Source: Lantana camara
Taxonomy: Eukaryota > Streptophyta > Magnoliopsida > Lamiales > Verbenaceae
Direction: 5' to 3'
DNA length: 64,000 bases
Assembly (NCBI GenBank): GCA_037501455.1
Contig: CM074862.1
Span: 88,187,501-88,251,500 of the forward strand
In this document: positions 46,285 to 59,491 of the stretch, in pieces
How positions within the stretch are numbered: position 1 is the first letter of the stretch
Layout: each line of letters begins with the position of its first letter
Notes under the pieces: generated by a model
What the model was told of the DNA's origin: nothing
The model's database searches: none
What the model saw: only the letters and a program-made list of their open reading frames with translations
Position numbers and translations under genes: made by a program

Positions 46285-47115
46285 TTGCTGATGGGACATT
46301 TTTGTATATAGTACTGATGCATATATATCTATCTATGGATGGTGGATGTATAGCCGGGACAGTTCAGGACTGACTTTTGGATGAGGGGATGTATAGCTCT
46401 GGTAGATGATCCCCGACTTTTGGCACCACGGATGACGGTTCAGATGACTTGGTACCTACTAGGTTATTTTCAACAGGGTTGGATGGATTGGTAAGGCCTG
46501 TAAGGGAGTCAACTCGATAGTATCGGGGTCCTCCCCATTTTGAATTAATACTGTTAACATGTGGCCTGTAGTAAATTTTACCAAACCTTGCACAGTTATA
46601 ACACTTTTGGCTTTATGTTGAATATCTGTTTACTGCTTTCCATAACTGTCATTGCATGAGTCTTAGAGTTGCTTCAAGATACCATTAGGACCGTTGATAG
46701 GATCATACCATTTCATTTATTGTTAGCATGCTATTATTCTTGATATGTTGGATACGCTTCTGGATATGTTGATCATGCTTCTGATCATGCTACAGTTCTT
46801 GTTGATATGACAGTACACGTTCTGTTCCCGTTTTACATGTTGATCATGTTTTGGGATGTGTTATACACGTTTCTGATAAGTTGATATGTTACCCGAGCTT
46901 CTGTTCTCGTTTATATGTTGTCTGATAGTTGTTTCTGATTAGATGATATGTGTGGAGATCTTGAATCTTTGCTGACATGTTGTTATGGGAATGTGTTGTT
47001 CTCATACTTATATGTGACTACGTGAGAATGTGAATACGTGGTAACGGATTCTGTGAATCATTATATGTCATGCATCGAATATATGTATCTGAATGCTTGT
47101 GAATTCAGTAACAAC
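46285..47115 (+). other. Spacer between ORF0 and gag in G2
   Basis: Non-coding, with many ATATGTTGATATG-like T-rich repeats. Two short blocks are shared with the G1 spacer, near 46528 (GTCCTCCCCATTTTG) and 46668 (TTGCTTCAAGATACC). No gene is seen. Confidence 0.55.
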
Positions 47116-50100
47116 ATGCCACCGAGAAGAGCACCCCGGAATCGTGTACCACCACTGCCACCCCAAAGAGAGATCACGCCGCCTCAAAGAGATGTCACGC
47201 CACCCCCTGAAAGGGAAGGAACTCCGGAATTAAGGGATGTGCTACGACAATTTATGAGGGCTTGTGCACCGAGAGATAACCCTCCTAATGAAAGGTCATT
47301 GGAGAAGTTTCTGAGGATGAATCCGCCTAAGTTCTATGGAGAACCGAACGACCTAAAGGCTGAGAATTGGATTACCAGTCTTGAGAAGATTTTCGAGGCT
47401 ATGGAGATCTACCAAGAGGATCGTGAACGAGTTCGTTATGCTACTTTTCTTATGGAAGGAGCTACATACAATTGGTGGAAGCACGTTCAGCATATGTGGA
47501 TTGAGAATAACGTCGAGGGAAGTTGGGATGAGTTTATCAGAGAGTTTCAGCAGAAGTATACGCCTCAAGTGACTCGTGATGCACGAGAGGCTGAGTTTAT
47601 GAGTCTGGTTCAGGGAACTATGAATGTGATGGAGTATGAAGCTAGGTTTGTGAGGCTGATCAAGTATGCGCCTCATATTCTGAATGATGAGCGTCGCAAG
47701 ACGAAGAGGTTTATTGATGGACTGAAGCCCGAACTTCGGTTGGCACTTGCATCTTTGGTTATTAAGACCTACAACCAGGCTGTTGATAGAGCACTAAGGG
47801 TTGAGGCTGCACACAAGGAGATCAAGATAACTACTGCACGTCAAGGACCCTCTAACCCTAAGCCTTATCAAGGTAATAAGCGACCTTTCGGATCTTTTCC
47901 CCAAGGAACTGGAAAGAGGCCAATGGTAACACCACAGCGTCAGCAGCAGAATGCTCCACCGAAACAGCAAGCACAGAAGCAGAAAGTGCCACAACAGTAT
48001 CAGAAGGCGCCACAACAGCAGAGAGCACCTCAGCCAGGTCCAGAGGAAATTGTTTGCCGATATTGTCGTCGAAGGGGACACACTAAGGAGAACTGTCGCA
48101 AGAAAGCTGGACAGTGTTTCGCGTGTGGTTCCCCTGAGCACCAGATGGATAGTTGCCCGCACAAGATCAGGAGATTTGGGGTCCAGGATAAAGGAAAAGG
48201 AGTGGTGGGTACAACGAACAAACCGGTGGTCAAAGGCAGAGCTTATGCTTTGGATGGTAAGGAGGAGGTTGATCCTTCGTCTGTTGTGGAAGGTATTGTG
48301 CACATTCTTAACACGCCAGTTAAGGTCTTGTATGACCCTGGTGCTACGCATTCATTTGTTGCTTCTAAATTATGTGCGCATTTACAGTTTCCGCTTGAAT
48401 ACTTGCCATATAAATTTGAAGTGAGTTCTCCTTTGGGAACTTGCCTTGTTACGGATCAAGTATATAAACGCTGCCCTATATGTATTGGTACCCGTTCTTA
48501 CCCGACGGATCTTATTGAGTTGCCGATGACAAGATACGATGTTATACTTGGTATTGATTGGTTGTCTAAGTACCGAGCTAAGTTGGATTGTTACAAGAAA
48601 GAGATCATCTTGGAAGAAGATGAAAGTGGGACATCAGAAGGGAAAGTTGAGAAGTTATCAGTGATTTCTTCGATGGAAGCTAAGAAGTTGATTCAGAAAG
48701 GAGCTAGTGGATTTGTGGCTTATCTTTTGAATAGACCGAAAGATCAACTTAAGATCGAAGAAGTGGAAGTGGTGAACGAGTTCCTAGATGTGTTTCCTGA
48801 GCATTTGGATTCGTTACCCCCTGACCGAGAGTTGGAGTTTACGATCGAGATGATATCAGAAGCTGAGCCGTACTCAAAGACACCTTACAGAATGGCTCTA
48901 GCTGAATTAGATGAACTGAGAAAGCAATTGGATGAACTGATTGAGTCTGGATATGTTCGACCGAGCACATCGCCGTGGGGAGCGCCTGTGCTTTTCGTTA
49001 AGAAGAAGGATGGATCATTGCGTTTATGCATTGACTATCGGGAGTTGAACAGGATGACAATCAAGAATAAGTATCCTCTCCCACATATTGAAGAGCTGTT
49101 CGATATACTTCAAGGATCAAAGGTCTACTCCAAGTTAGATCTTAGACAAGGGTATTATCAATTGAAGATCAGGGAAGCAGATATTCCGAAGACTGCTTTC
49201 AACAGCCGATATGGACATTATGAGTTTGTAGTGATCTTCATCGACGATATTTTAGTATTTTCGAAGACACCGGAGGAACATGCTGAACATCTTCGAATCG
49301 TGTTACGCACTTTGCTGGATCACAAGCTATATGCGAAGTTCAGTAAATGTGAGTTCTGGCTTGAGAGAGTTACGTTTCTCGGACACATCATATCAGGATC
49401 TGGAATCGAAGTAGATCCCTCGAAGATCGAGACGATTATGGATTGGAAGTCACCGAAGAATCCTTCAGAAGTGAGGAGTTTTCTGGGATTAGCTGGTTAC
49501 TACCGGAGGTTTGTCCAAGACTTCTCGAAGATAGCTACACCTCTCACTAAGTTGACAAAGAAAGAAGGGAAGTTTGAATGGACTGAGAAGTGTGAGCAAA
49601 GTTTTCAAAGATTGAAGGAGATGCTAACAACTGCACCCGTGTTAGCGTTACCAGAAGGAAAAGAAGGATATACTGTTTACACCGATGCTTCGAAAGAAGG
49701 ACTAGGAGGAGTTTTGATGCAGAATGGAAAGGTGATTGCGTATGCATCAAGGAAACTCAAAACGCATGAAGTCAACTACCCGACTCATGATTTGGAGTTA
49801 GCCGTGATAATTTTTGCTCTGGGAAAGTGGAGACATTACCTGTATGGAGTTACGTTTGAGATCTTTACTGATCATAAGAGCCTGCGATATCTATTCACTC
49901 AGAAGGAGTTGAATATGCGACAGAGGGGATGGATGGAATTTCTGAAGGACTACGATTGCATTATTCAATACCATCCAGGAAAGGCGAATGTTGTAGCAGA
50001 TGCTCTAAGCAGGAAAGTTCGTTTGGCACAGATTTCTGCCAATCCCGAGGTTGATCAAAGAGAGAGAATGGAGGTGATAACTAAAGCTCGAGTCGCGAAC

Positions 50101-51660
50101 GTTGTAATGATATCACCTTTGAAAGAACAAGTGCTGGAGGCACAGAAGAACGATGAGTGGATCAAGAAATGTCTCGAATCTAAGGAGAAAGATGATGAGA
50201 CCAAGTTCAAGGTTGATGAACATGGAATATTGAGGTACAAAGGTCGAGTATGCGTACCAACTGTTTTGAGGAAAGAAATTCTCGAAGAAGCGCATAAGAC
50301 TAAGTACACGATACATCCGGGAGGTACTAAGATGTATCAAGATGTTAAGACGCATTTCTGGTGGAATGGAATGAAGAGAGACATAGCCAACTATGTCAAG
50401 AAGTGCTTAACTTGTCAGAAAGTTAAAGCTGAGCACCAGAAGCCGAGTGGGAAGTTGCAACCATTACCGATTCCGACTTGGAAGTGGGAGCAAATCACGA
50501 TGGATTTTGTCACCGGATTACCCAAAGTCAGAGGAGGACAAGATAGTATCTGGGTGATCATTGATCGATTGACAAAGTCAGCACACTTTTTGCCAGTTAA
50601 GATGACGGATAAGGTCAACACGTTGGCAAAGCTGTATCAACAAGAGATTGTTAGATTACATGGAGTCCCGAACAGTATAGTGTCGGATAGAGATCCGAAA
50701 TTCACGTCACACTTATGGAAAGAAATTCAGACTTTGATGGGAACAAAGTTGAACTTCAGTACTGCAGCGCATCCTCAGACGGATGGACAATCAGAAAGGA
50801 TGATCAAATACTTGGAAGATATGCTAAGAGCTTGCGCTTTGGACTTCCAGGAAAGTTGGAAAGAGTGTTTACCTCTTGTGGAGTTTGCATACAACAATAG
50901 TTATCAAGCTTCTATTTTAGCTGCTCCGTATGAAGCTCTGTATGGGAGGAAATGTAGATCCCCGTTATACTGGGATTTGGATGAAGCGAGATGTACTGAG
51001 GAAGGACCGATCAGAGTGAATTCAGCTAAATGGATAAGAGAAGCGACAGAAAAGATTCAGATCATTCGCCAAAGAATGAAAGCTGCCCAGGACAGGCAGA
51101 AGAGTTATGCGGATCGACGAAGAAAGGATTTGGAATTCGCAGTGGGCGAAAAGGTATTTCTGAAGGCATCGCCAAGGAAAGGATTTTCCCGAATTGGAAA
51201 AGGAGAAAAATTAAACCCGAGATATGTTGGACCATATGAGATACTAGAAAGAGTCAGACCGACAGCTTACAGATTGGATTTGCCTGTAGGTCTAACAGGA
51301 ATCCACAACGTATTTCATGTATCTCAGCTTCGCAAGTGTTTCTCGGATGAGACAGAGGTTGTGCCGATAGAGGAGATACCGTTGGAACCGGATTTGACTT
51401 ATGTTTTGAAGCCCGCTAAGATTCTAGACAGGAAGTTTCAAGAGTTAAGGAATAGGAAGATTCCTTTGGTTAAAGTCCTTTGGAAGGGACATGGGACAGA
51501 AGAGGCAACCTGGGAGACAGAAGAGAAAATGCAGAAGCATCACCCTGAGTTGTTTGCAGTTACAGCGGAAGAATCTAAGGACAGATTCTCTTTAAGGAGG
51601 GGTGATTGTAACAGCCCAAAACAGGGCCTGGATGAAAACAGTAAGTTAAGGCAGTGGTAA
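47116..51660 (+). CDS. gag-pol: Gag-pol polyprotein of Gypsy G2 (chromovirus), RT core deleted
   Basis: The open frame starts at 47038, but Met27 (47116, MPPRRAP) aligns with the G1 start, giving 1514 residues. Numbering from 47038: Gag capsid about 90-260; two CCHC knuckles at C340-C353 and C360-C373; protease DPGA with Asp433; RT with Asp666 (CIDYRE) and FIDD Asp736-Asp737; RNase H Asp883; integrase zinc region, then D1156, D1217 and E1253 (D-35-E spacing after the second Asp); and a C-terminal chromodomain-like region (ILDRKFQEL...VLWKGH...ATWETEEKM). RT lacks 29 residues present in G1, including the [13 protein letters not shown] block, at about nt 49225-49233 and in frame. The stop lies 54 nt inside the 3' LTR. 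Confidence 0.93.
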   Translation: MPPRRAPRNRVPPLPPQREITPPQRDVTPPPEREGTPELRDVLRQFMRACAPRDNPPNERSLEKFLRMNPPKFYGEPNDLKAENWITSLEKIFEAMEIYQEDRERVRYATFLMEGATYNWWKHVQHMWIENNVEGSWDEFIREFQQKYTPQVTRDAREAEFMSLVQGTMNVMEYEARFVRLIKYAPHILNDERRKTKRFIDGLKPELRLALASLVIKTYNQAVDRALRVEAAHKEIKITTARQGPSNPKPYQGNKRPFGSFPQGTGKRPMVTPQRQQQNAPPKQQAQKQKVPQQYQKAPQQQRAPQPGPEEIVCRYCRRRGHTKENCRKKAGQCFACGSPEHQMDSCPHKIRRFGVQDKGKGVVGTTNKPVVKGRAYALDGKEEVDPSSVVEGIVHILNTPVKVLYDPGATHSFVASKLCAHLQFPLEYLPYKFEVSSPLGTCLVTDQVYKRCPICIGTRSYPTDLIELPMTRYDVILGIDWLSKYRAKLDCYKKEIILEEDESGTSEGKVEKLSVISSMEAKKLIQKGASGFVAYLLNRPKDQLKIEEVEVVNEFLDVFPEHLDSLPPDRELEFTIEMISEAEPYSKTPYRMALAELDELRKQLDELIESGYVRPSTSPWGAPVLFVKKKDGSLRLCIDYRELNRMTIKNKYPLPHIEELFDILQGSKVYSKLDLRQGYYQLKIREADIPKTAFNSRYGHYEFVVIFIDDILVFSKTPEEHAEHLRIVLRTLLDHKLYAKFSKCEFWLERVTFLGHIISGSGIEVDPSKIETIMDWKSPKNPSEVRSFLGLAGYYRRFVQDFSKIATPLTKLTKKEGKFEWTEKCEQSFQRLKEMLTTAPVLALPEGKEGYTVYTDASKEGLGGVLMQNGKVIAYASRKLKTHEVNYPTHDLELAVIIFALGKWRHYLYGVTFEIFTDHKSLRYLFTQKELNMRQRGWMEFLKDYDCIIQYHPGKANVVADALSRKVRLAQISANPEVDQRERMEVITKARVANVVMISPLKEQVLEAQKNDEWIKKCLESKEKDDETKFKVDEHGILRYKGRVCVPTVLRKEILEEAHKTKYTIHPGGTKMYQDVKTHFWWNGMKRDIANYVKKCLTCQKVKAEHQKPSGKLQPLPIPTWKWEQITMDFVTGLPKVRGGQDSIWVIIDRLTKSAHFLPVKMTDKVNTLAKLYQQEIVRLHGVPNSIVSDRDPKFTSHLWKEIQTLMGTKLNFSTAAHPQTDGQSERMIKYLEDMLRACALDFQESWKECLPLVEFAYNNSYQASILAAPYEALYGRKCRSPLYWDLDEARCTEEGPIRVNSAKWIREATEKIQIIRQRMKAAQDRQKSYADRRRKDLEFAVGEKVFLKASPRKGFSRIGKGEKLNPRYVGPYEILERVRPTAYRLDLPVGLTGIHNVFHVSQLRKCFSDETEVVPIEEIPLEPDLTYVLKPAKILDRKFQELRNRKIPLVKVLWKGHGTEEATWETEEKMQKHHPELFAVTAEESKDRFSLRRGDCNSPKQGLDENSKLRQW
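49222..49236 (+). other. In-frame deletion junction in the G2 reverse transcriptase
   Basis: The frame reads [10 protein letters not shown], joining the EFVV that precedes MPFG directly to the VVIFIDD of the catalytic box. Compared with G1, 87 bp are missing. The repeated FVV coding sequence on both sides suggests deletion between short direct repeats (TTTGTAGTGAT-like). Confidence 0.9.
51594..51606 (+). other. Polypurine tract, G2
   Basis: AAGGAGGGGTGAT immediately before the LTR. It is overlapped by the gag-pol reading frame. Confidence 0.85.
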
Positions 51661-54600
51661 AGCGTTTATAGACCGTGATCCAACTTTTTGAATCATCATG
51701 CATTGCATTCTTACATGAACTTTGTGCTCGTATATGATCTGACATGTTTTAAGGGGGAATTCTTGACCTTTGATACAGTTTACTATTCATAACCCGAGCC
51801 TACTTTGTTCATATTGCTACTCGAATCCTAGAGGTTCATCACACATGTTTCCCAATCGTTTAAACTAGTTTCCCGAACTCAGAAAGTCTTTCTTGAGCCA
51901 TAAGGGTATTTTTGGAACTTACCGACCAAAGTTACTATTTATCAGAAAATGATCTTTTGATTCTGATACCTTTTCCTACCCAAGTTACAGTCGAATCGAT
52001 CCTTGAGTCGAGACGAATCTTTTGAAATCATTCTTGGCTTGGAAATCCATTCCGGAACTTTGTTTTATTGAAAACGTTTTTGAAAACCCTAGTTTACTAT
52101 TCCCTTTACGAACGGTTTCATTCGGAAAATGTTTTCCCTTCGGATTTGCACTACTTGAGCTATTTCAAGATTTTTGAGATGTTTTACAACTCTTGATTCA
52201 AGTCCTAGCTTGAAATTTTGAAGCGTACGTTCGTACGTAAGAATTCACTATTCATCCTACGTTTTCAACTTTTTAACGGTAAAACGTTTTGTAGTCGATT
52301 TTGGACTCAAAACGCTTCTCGATTTATTTCTTGAATTTTGGAAGCAATCCGGACTTGAAAATCATTCTAGAAAGTCGTTTTTCACTCATGTCGAGTTTCG
52401 ATCTCAAAACTTTTATTCACTAAAACTAATGTATCTTTCAAAGGGTAAATCCGATTTCGACGAATGAATATGCGTTTCGAAGCTAATTTTCTTGCCGTCG
52501 GAATGGTTATACTTCCAGCCACTTATCCTTGAGTCTTGGGGGACGAAATTACAGAAATACCCCCAGCAGTCCCATTTTTAGCTTCAACATCCCTAAAGCT
52601 TCTAAAAGATACAAGTGGATGAACTCTTGTTTTGCTCTCCTACCCTTAAGCCATTTCTATTTGCAAGGTGAGGGGCTTCTTCACACCTATAAATACCCCT
52701 CTCATGGCATTTGAATCCTTGCTCAAAGTTGTGTTAACAACACCCTTTCTTCTCTCCCTCTCCCCCTCATTGCCGTCGGCACCCCCCACTAGAGCTAGGT
52801 TAGTTTGTTTTGTTTTTATGTTATGGTATGTTTATATTATGTTTAGGTTGGGTCTTAGGGTCTTCCCTAAGCCATATAGGATTTTATTTTATGCATTTAT
52901 TATATAGTTTTCATGATATGTTTCAATAGTTGTTTATATGTTTTAATTGTTTAATATATGCATGAATATGTTATGAATTGCTCTAGTATATGCTATGATC
53001 ATGTGATATGGTTGTTATATTATGAGAATTGATGCATGATTATGGAATTTGAATTATGTTCATGCATGTTAGCTAATGGAATAGTGATTTACAATTTATT
53101 ATGTCACAACTTGTTACATGTTGATATTGAATTAAATTGTTACATGTTACATGCCTAAAGGTTCATGATATATGATATGGTATGATATGAGATATGTTGT
53201 GACATGTTGTCACATTGTTATATGACTCTTGAATTATGAATTGAGCTTATGATATGATTTGGATTAATGGATTAGTGCCTTGATCATATGTTATACACTT
53301 TAATAGTGTCACATGTTATAACCTAAGATAGATTAGTGTTTCATAACTTGATCTTATGCCTTAATTGGACCTCTTAACTATAGGTTATACCTTTAACCTA
53401 GATCACACTTGATTATATTAACATGAACTTGAAACTATAGGTTATAATCAAGATCATAATTTAATTAGGGTGTGTGTGTGTGTGTATGCCGTGTGTGTGT
53501 GTGTGTTCGTGCATGGTGTATGTGTGTACCGTGTGTGTGTGGGTGTGTGTATAGTAAGGGTTTGACCCGACCCTTTGACCCGACATGTGAATAGTAACCT
53601 ATGAATAGTAATCGTGAATAGTAATCTTGAATAGTACTTTTGAATAGTGCTTTTGAATAGTAAAAATGAATTAAAACTTGTGCTTTCTTAATAGACATTT
53701 GCACCTAGGGTTTCCATATCCAGGGTCTAAAATGTGTTTTCAAAATGTGTTTTCTTTCGTGGACTTGTTTCTTAACCTAAGGTTTGCGATAGGATTCATA
53801 ATTTGACTAAAGCTTACTCGGTTATAGTAAGATCATAGTCTAACGTTAAGAGTAACTCACTTTAACGTATTCCTTTGTGTGTTACTTTCTTGGATACCTT
53901 AAATGGTATTACTCTCTTGTGTTACATGTTCCTTGTTCATTTGTTTCTTGCATTTCATATGCATCTTGGTTAGTAGTGGGTCTTAGTTCTTAAGCTCACT
54001 CTAGTACGCCACCTACAGGAGTTAAAGTTGAGCACTGGGATCCCCAGGGCACCGCATAATCTGTCTACCTACCTTTTGGTACTTAGGTGAGGTGAAGTTA
54101 TAAATGTTTTCCAACTGGAACCACGATTATACTATCGTATCATATGTTTTGAAATTCAAAAGCTAAACCTTGTTTTGAACTACTCCCTTTTATCGGGACA
54201 TTCTCTTGAAAGGATCATTCATAGTTTAATAGTATACCTTGATCAACAGTACATGTTTTCCAAAGTTCTGCATTCTTGTTCAAAGACAGTTACATGTTTT
54301 GCATATGTTTTCAAAGTACAGTTTACAGACAGAATCACATGTTTTCAGACAGAATCATATTTTTTACAGACAGCATCATATGTTACAGTTACAGTTTCAC
54401 ATGTTATAGTTAGCATACTGGAGTGTTACTCTGGTCACTGCTAATCTTAAATGCAAGCATACAGTTTACAGTTTGGGCCCGGCGGTTATGTGTGGAGGTG
54501 ATGCTCGGGAGGTGAGCGCCAACGACATCACCAATACCGGCCGCCACACTTAGACTATTGACACCGACTTTTAACAGGAGGTTTGTTAAGTCAGGACAAT

Positions 54601-55733
54601 TTGTCTGGGAACGGACAGCAAATCTGTTCCCATTACATGTTTACAGGTCGCCTAGGGCTAGCTACCCGAAGTGACAACCGGTGGAGGATGGTGCATGTTT
54701 GTATGCGTTGGTAAGAGTTGTTGTTGACCTTGGTCCGATAGTCTACTATGTGCGGAGTTGTTGTTGACCTTGGTCCGATGCTCTACTATATGTGGGGTTA
54801 TTGTTGATCTTGGTCCGATACTCTACTAAACGTGGAATTATCGTTGATCCTGGTCCGACACTCTACCGAATCATGTTTTCTGGAGTAAGGATGGAGGAGC
54901 CTAGCTTGCGGGCAAAATTCTGTTTCATAAAGGATGGTTCATATCTGGAAAAGTTCACTTTACCCCTATCCCGTTTTATGAAAGAACTATGAACCATCAA
55001 CAGCATATGTGTGCGCGTGTGATAGCATTCATGAAAATGTTTTATAACGTGCATTCTTTTACAGCATCGCATTCAAAGAGTTTTATCAATCGAACTTGTT
55101 TCAAGTTCTTCTTTAAAGCATCGCATTTAACAGTTTCGAACTTTACTTCAAGTTCTTTAATTCAGTACTTTCTTTAAAGTATTCCCTCACTTAGTCCTTT
55201 TGACTAATACCTCTTCCGTTTTCTTGCCTCGTGGTTTCAGGTCTTGCAGCCGCAGTCTAGAGGTATCTTGAAGCTCTAGATTGTCATTTTTGTTTCAGTC
55301 AGGACTTAGTATTACTTCCTCTTTTGTGTCCTGCATATGTTTTACGACTGCATCACTTTATGTTTCTGTATATGTTTCTGAATACTTGAGTATCTTTGTT
55401 ATACTCTTTCTGCTACTCTGTTACCGATACATTGAACTCTGCTATATCGGTACTTATACGTGAATCTGTTATATGTTCTGATATGCCGAGTCTCTCTTAC
55501 ACGATCAATATGTTCATGCTTGTTACATGCCATCATGCACATGTTTTGAAAAGTTTTAAAATACTCTGATTTTGCGCTGCATAGCCACATCGTTGTACAT
55601 GTATAGTTCTGATAGACAGCCGTTCGCTGGAGTATTTCTTGAGTGATGGCTCACACCATTACTTGAGAGGAGCTTCAGTGCGGGGGTTGAGACGCCGCTC
55701 TCCTCTTGTTCTGGTACGGGTGGGGGCGTTACA
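51607..55733 (+). repeat. 3' LTR of Gypsy G2
   Basis: 4127 bp and offset from the 5' LTR by exactly 10317 at every landmark checked: TATA at 52688, GT array at 53470, 40-bp repeats at 54715 and the LTR end. Differences are single-base changes with no net indel. It ends GTTACA against the TSD gatag. Confidence 0.97.
54715..54874 (+). repeat. Four 40-bp tandem repeats, G2 3' LTR
   Basis: The partner of 44398-44557, with the same unit boundaries. Confidence 0.9.
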
Positions 55734-55738
55734 GATAG

Positions 55739-56624
55739 AGATCCAAAATTCACTTCACAATTATGGCAAGGTCTGCAAGAAACAATGGGGACTAAGTTAC
55801 ATTTTAGTTCAGCCGCACATCCTCAGACCGATGGTCAATCAGAAAGGACGATCAAATATCTAGAGGATATGTTGCGAGCTTGTGCCTTGGATTTTCAAGA
55901 GGATTGGAAAGAATGTTTGCCTCTTGTGGAATTTGCATATAACAATAGTTATCAGGCATCGATCCAAGCAGCACCTTATGAAGCCTTATATGGAAGAAAA
56001 TGTAGGTCTCCGTTATATCAGGATATGGAAGAAACTAAAGCAACTGAAAAAGGGGATACCGGGAAAACAATTAGAAAATGGATAGCGGAGTCTACAGAAA
56101 AGATTGAAATTATCCGTCAAAGAATGAAAGCAGCTCAAGATAGGCAAAAGAGTTATGTCGATACCCGGAGAAAAGATATAGAATTTACAGTAGGCGATAA
56201 AGTGTTTTTAAAGGCATCACCAAGAAAAGGTTTCACACGTATTGGGAGAGGTGGAAAACTGAATCCCAAATACATAGGACCTTTTGAAATCATAGAACGT
56301 GTTGGACCGACAGCCTTCAGCCAAGATTTACCAGCAAACCTCACTGGAATACATAACGTATTCCACGTGTCTCAGCTCCGTAAATATTTTGCGGATGAAT
56401 CCCACATTTTGCCAATAGAAGAAGTTCCTCTACAGCCCGACTTGACTTATACAGTAAGACCAACCGAAATCTTGGATAGGAAATTCCAAGAACTAAGGAA
56501 TCGGAAAATCCCCCTTGTTAAAGTGTTATGGAAAGGACATGGAACAGAAGAACAAACTTGGGAAACTGAGGAAAAGATGCAGGAACATTACCCAGAGTTG
56601 TTCCGAAACAGGAATAAAATCTGA
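55739..56624 (+). pseudogene. gag-pol: G1 gag-pol, 3' part (integrase end and chromodomain)
   Basis: It resumes the G1 frame after the [18 protein letters not shown] with the third catalytic Glu, then the [16 protein letters not shown] and chromodomain-like (ILDRKFQEL...[11 protein letters not shown]) regions, ending with a stop at 56622-56624, 28 bp before the 3' LTR. This piece is open throughout. The normal G1 stop contrasts with the extended G2 C-terminus. Confidence 0.92.
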
Positions 56625-56640
56625 GGACAGATTCTCTTTA

Positions 56641-56652
56641 AGGGGGGAAGAT
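56641..56652 (+). other. Polypurine tract, G1
   Basis: AGGGGGGAAGAT directly upstream of the 3' LTR. Confidence 0.9.
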
Positions 56653-59446
56653 TGTAACAGCCCGTATTTTGAGATCAGGATAGCACGGGTAAGTAAAGGG
56701 TTAAGAGGAAAGCGTTTATAGCCTTAGTCCATTACACATTTCATTCTATGTGAATTATGTGCATCTATGTTTCGATTTATAATTGTGCCTTCTTGAGAGA
56801 ACAATATCACTATTCATTCACCGAACCCTAGACTTTCACCTAAACCTTAAGAAACCTTAGAAAGCTCATTTCGACATTTTTCCAACTCATTTCATAGCTT
56901 TCATCATTTCGAACATCTTTAAAATTGTTTGTTGAAAATTCCATTTAGGTCCCTAGTTACTATTCACCTTTAATTGTAGGAATTTTCTAAACACTTTTAC
57001 CTATTCAATATTGGGCTCGATAGAATCCTTGCAAAATTTTATGAATTTTGGTATGAATTCCAAACCCTAATTCTTAACGTAGCTTTCGTAGAAATCAAAA
57101 CCGGCCGAAAAACCCTAATTTTTGCCCTAAATTAGAAATTTCCGAATTTCAACGTTTTTCCTATACAATATTATAACCATTACGATCCTTGGGTATTTTA
57201 TGAATTTTAGGATCTTTTCCAAACTCTAGTTCAAACCCTAACTCGTTTTATAAATTTTTCTTTATTTTTCCCAAAGTACTATTTCCACCGTAAAAACTAA
57301 TTTTCAAACCGTCCAACATTTGGTATCCAATATTACAGTCAAAATGATCCTTTAATTATTTCAAGAATCATGGACACTTTCTCGGAAATCAATTCACATT
57401 CTAGCTTCGTTTATGAATTTTATTGTATTTTTCAAAATTCCCGAACGACTACTACTTTAAATGTAGACGTTCAAACGTTAAGTATTTATAAACCCTAGAC
57501 ATTCTTCTACGAATTTATTATCATTTTCATCCTATTTTAGAATTATTTTTATTTTGTCATAATTACTAGATTAATTAATTATATCTTAGTTATACACCTA
57601 AGTATACAACTAAACCCCCCTAATAAATGAACCTAGATTACTCACACCATGATTCATCTAATTAAGTCTCCAAAATTGCAACATAAGCCCCCAAGACATA
57701 CCTATAAATATTCTCCCAACTTCACATAAAAAATCACACCACAAATCTCCCACATCTCTCTCTCTCTCGTGACCCTCTCTCCCTCTCTCATAAGGTACAA
57801 TTTTCTTTTATTATTTCATGCTTTATGTTATGTTTTTAATATAATAATATTAGTAGCATGCTTAGGAATAATAAAATTATTCTTTAGGAATTTATTTTTA
57901 TAATATATATGCATAATTGTCAACTTTATGTGCAATATGTCTACATTATGGAATTTTATTTAATTAATTTCATGAATTATGCTATGATGTAGCATGAGTA
58001 TGTATTTAAATAATTATGTTCTTATTTGATTACATTTATGCTTAGAATAATTTATTTAGATTTAAATTATGATTAAAGTGTTACATTTGAATTTAATTAT
58101 ATATTATGAATTCAAAAATTTATTGAATTTGATCATGAACTAGTATGAACATCTTGATAAGCTTAAGAACACATTCATAATGTTCTTGAATCAAAATCAT
58201 GTGCACGTGTGATAGTGTGTGTATGTGTGTATTTAATTTTGTATTATAGAGTGTTTAATTCATAACAAATTGAATAGTAAATGTTTTTAATAGTAATTTT
58301 GACTTTTTGGTCAACATTTAATTAATAATTTCGAAATTTATTTAAAATTAATTATAAAATAGAATTTTTGAATTTAAAATAAAGATTTTTCCAAATTAAT
58401 TTAAAAATTAATAAAATTATAAAATAATTTCAAAATCAACCTACATTGTTGAATTAAATTCTAAATTTAATCCCTAATACTCTAATTAAGGTCACAACGT
58501 GATTAATAAATATTTAAGTGGTTAAAGAATTCATGAAACCTAATTAACTAATTAAATTTTCTTAAACAAGTTAAAATTAAATTTTGCCGGGAAAATTTCT
58601 AAGAATTTTCTAATATGTTATTTTTCCTAAACCTTATGTGATTGTTTGATTAGAATAATAAGAACCTAGTTCTAAGTCAGTAGTAATTATTTTCAGGCGA
58701 CAATTGCACTGAACAGTGGGATCCGTTCCAATCTGTTTGAATTTCGTTAGTAGGTGAGGGTTAAAACATTTTCAACTGGAATCATGTTTATATCTATATC
58801 TAATTGTAAAATGATTTCCAAACCTATCTATTATTTGATTTCCTATCTATTTATATTAATATTATACATATTCCTCTTTATGAGGAAAATACCTTTAAGT
58901 CGGAATCAGGATCTTATCCGGACAATATATATTTCAGTCCTATTAATATTAAGAACTGATTCCCGACTAAGCAAGTCAATTATTATTATCATTTATCAAA
59001 AGGGGCCCGGCGTGCAGCTGTGTCGAGCAATACTCGGAAGGCATCGGGCCGAGGGTATTGTTGGTGCCACGGACCGCCACCAACTCTTGGTAGTGGTTTA
59101 GCTGGAGGTTAGTTACTCCACGCCAAGAGACTTACAAGGGAGAATAACCTCCCTGGGAGAGATAGCTTCCTCCCACATATTACATATCGTCGTTAGGGTT
59201 TGCTCCCCTACTGACACTACGGTGTTGCGGAGTTAATATCATATTTAGTTTTATTAAAGTACTGGTGCATTGATCAGTCCGGTACTATTTTACAAATATT
59301 TTAATGAGATTGAAGGGAGACGCCTTACTTGCAGGCGGTACAAATCTTTTATCAAACGGTTCATCAATTATAAACTAAACTCCAAATACCCCTATTCCGA
59401 TTTCAAACTTATGAACCGTATCATATTTGCTATATCCTATTGCTAT

Positions 59447-59491
<45 letters not shown>

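Larger units (their letters stand above)
41290..55733 (+). mobile_element. Gypsy G2: youngest chromovirus in the window
   Basis: LTRs 41290-45416 and 51607-55733, exactly 4127 bp each. Primer site 45425-45436, ORF0 45604-46284, gag-pol 47116-51660, polypurine tract 51594-51606 and TSD gatag. By eye I count roughly 28 differences between the LTRs, about 99.3 percent identity, pointing to a recent insertion. The gag-pol frame is open throughout but RT lacks a core segment, so the copy is probably not autonomous. Confidence 0.96.

Noticed and set aside
47353..48351. Antisense ORFs opposite G2 gag
   Set aside because: Shadows of a strongly coding sense frame with no motifs of their own.
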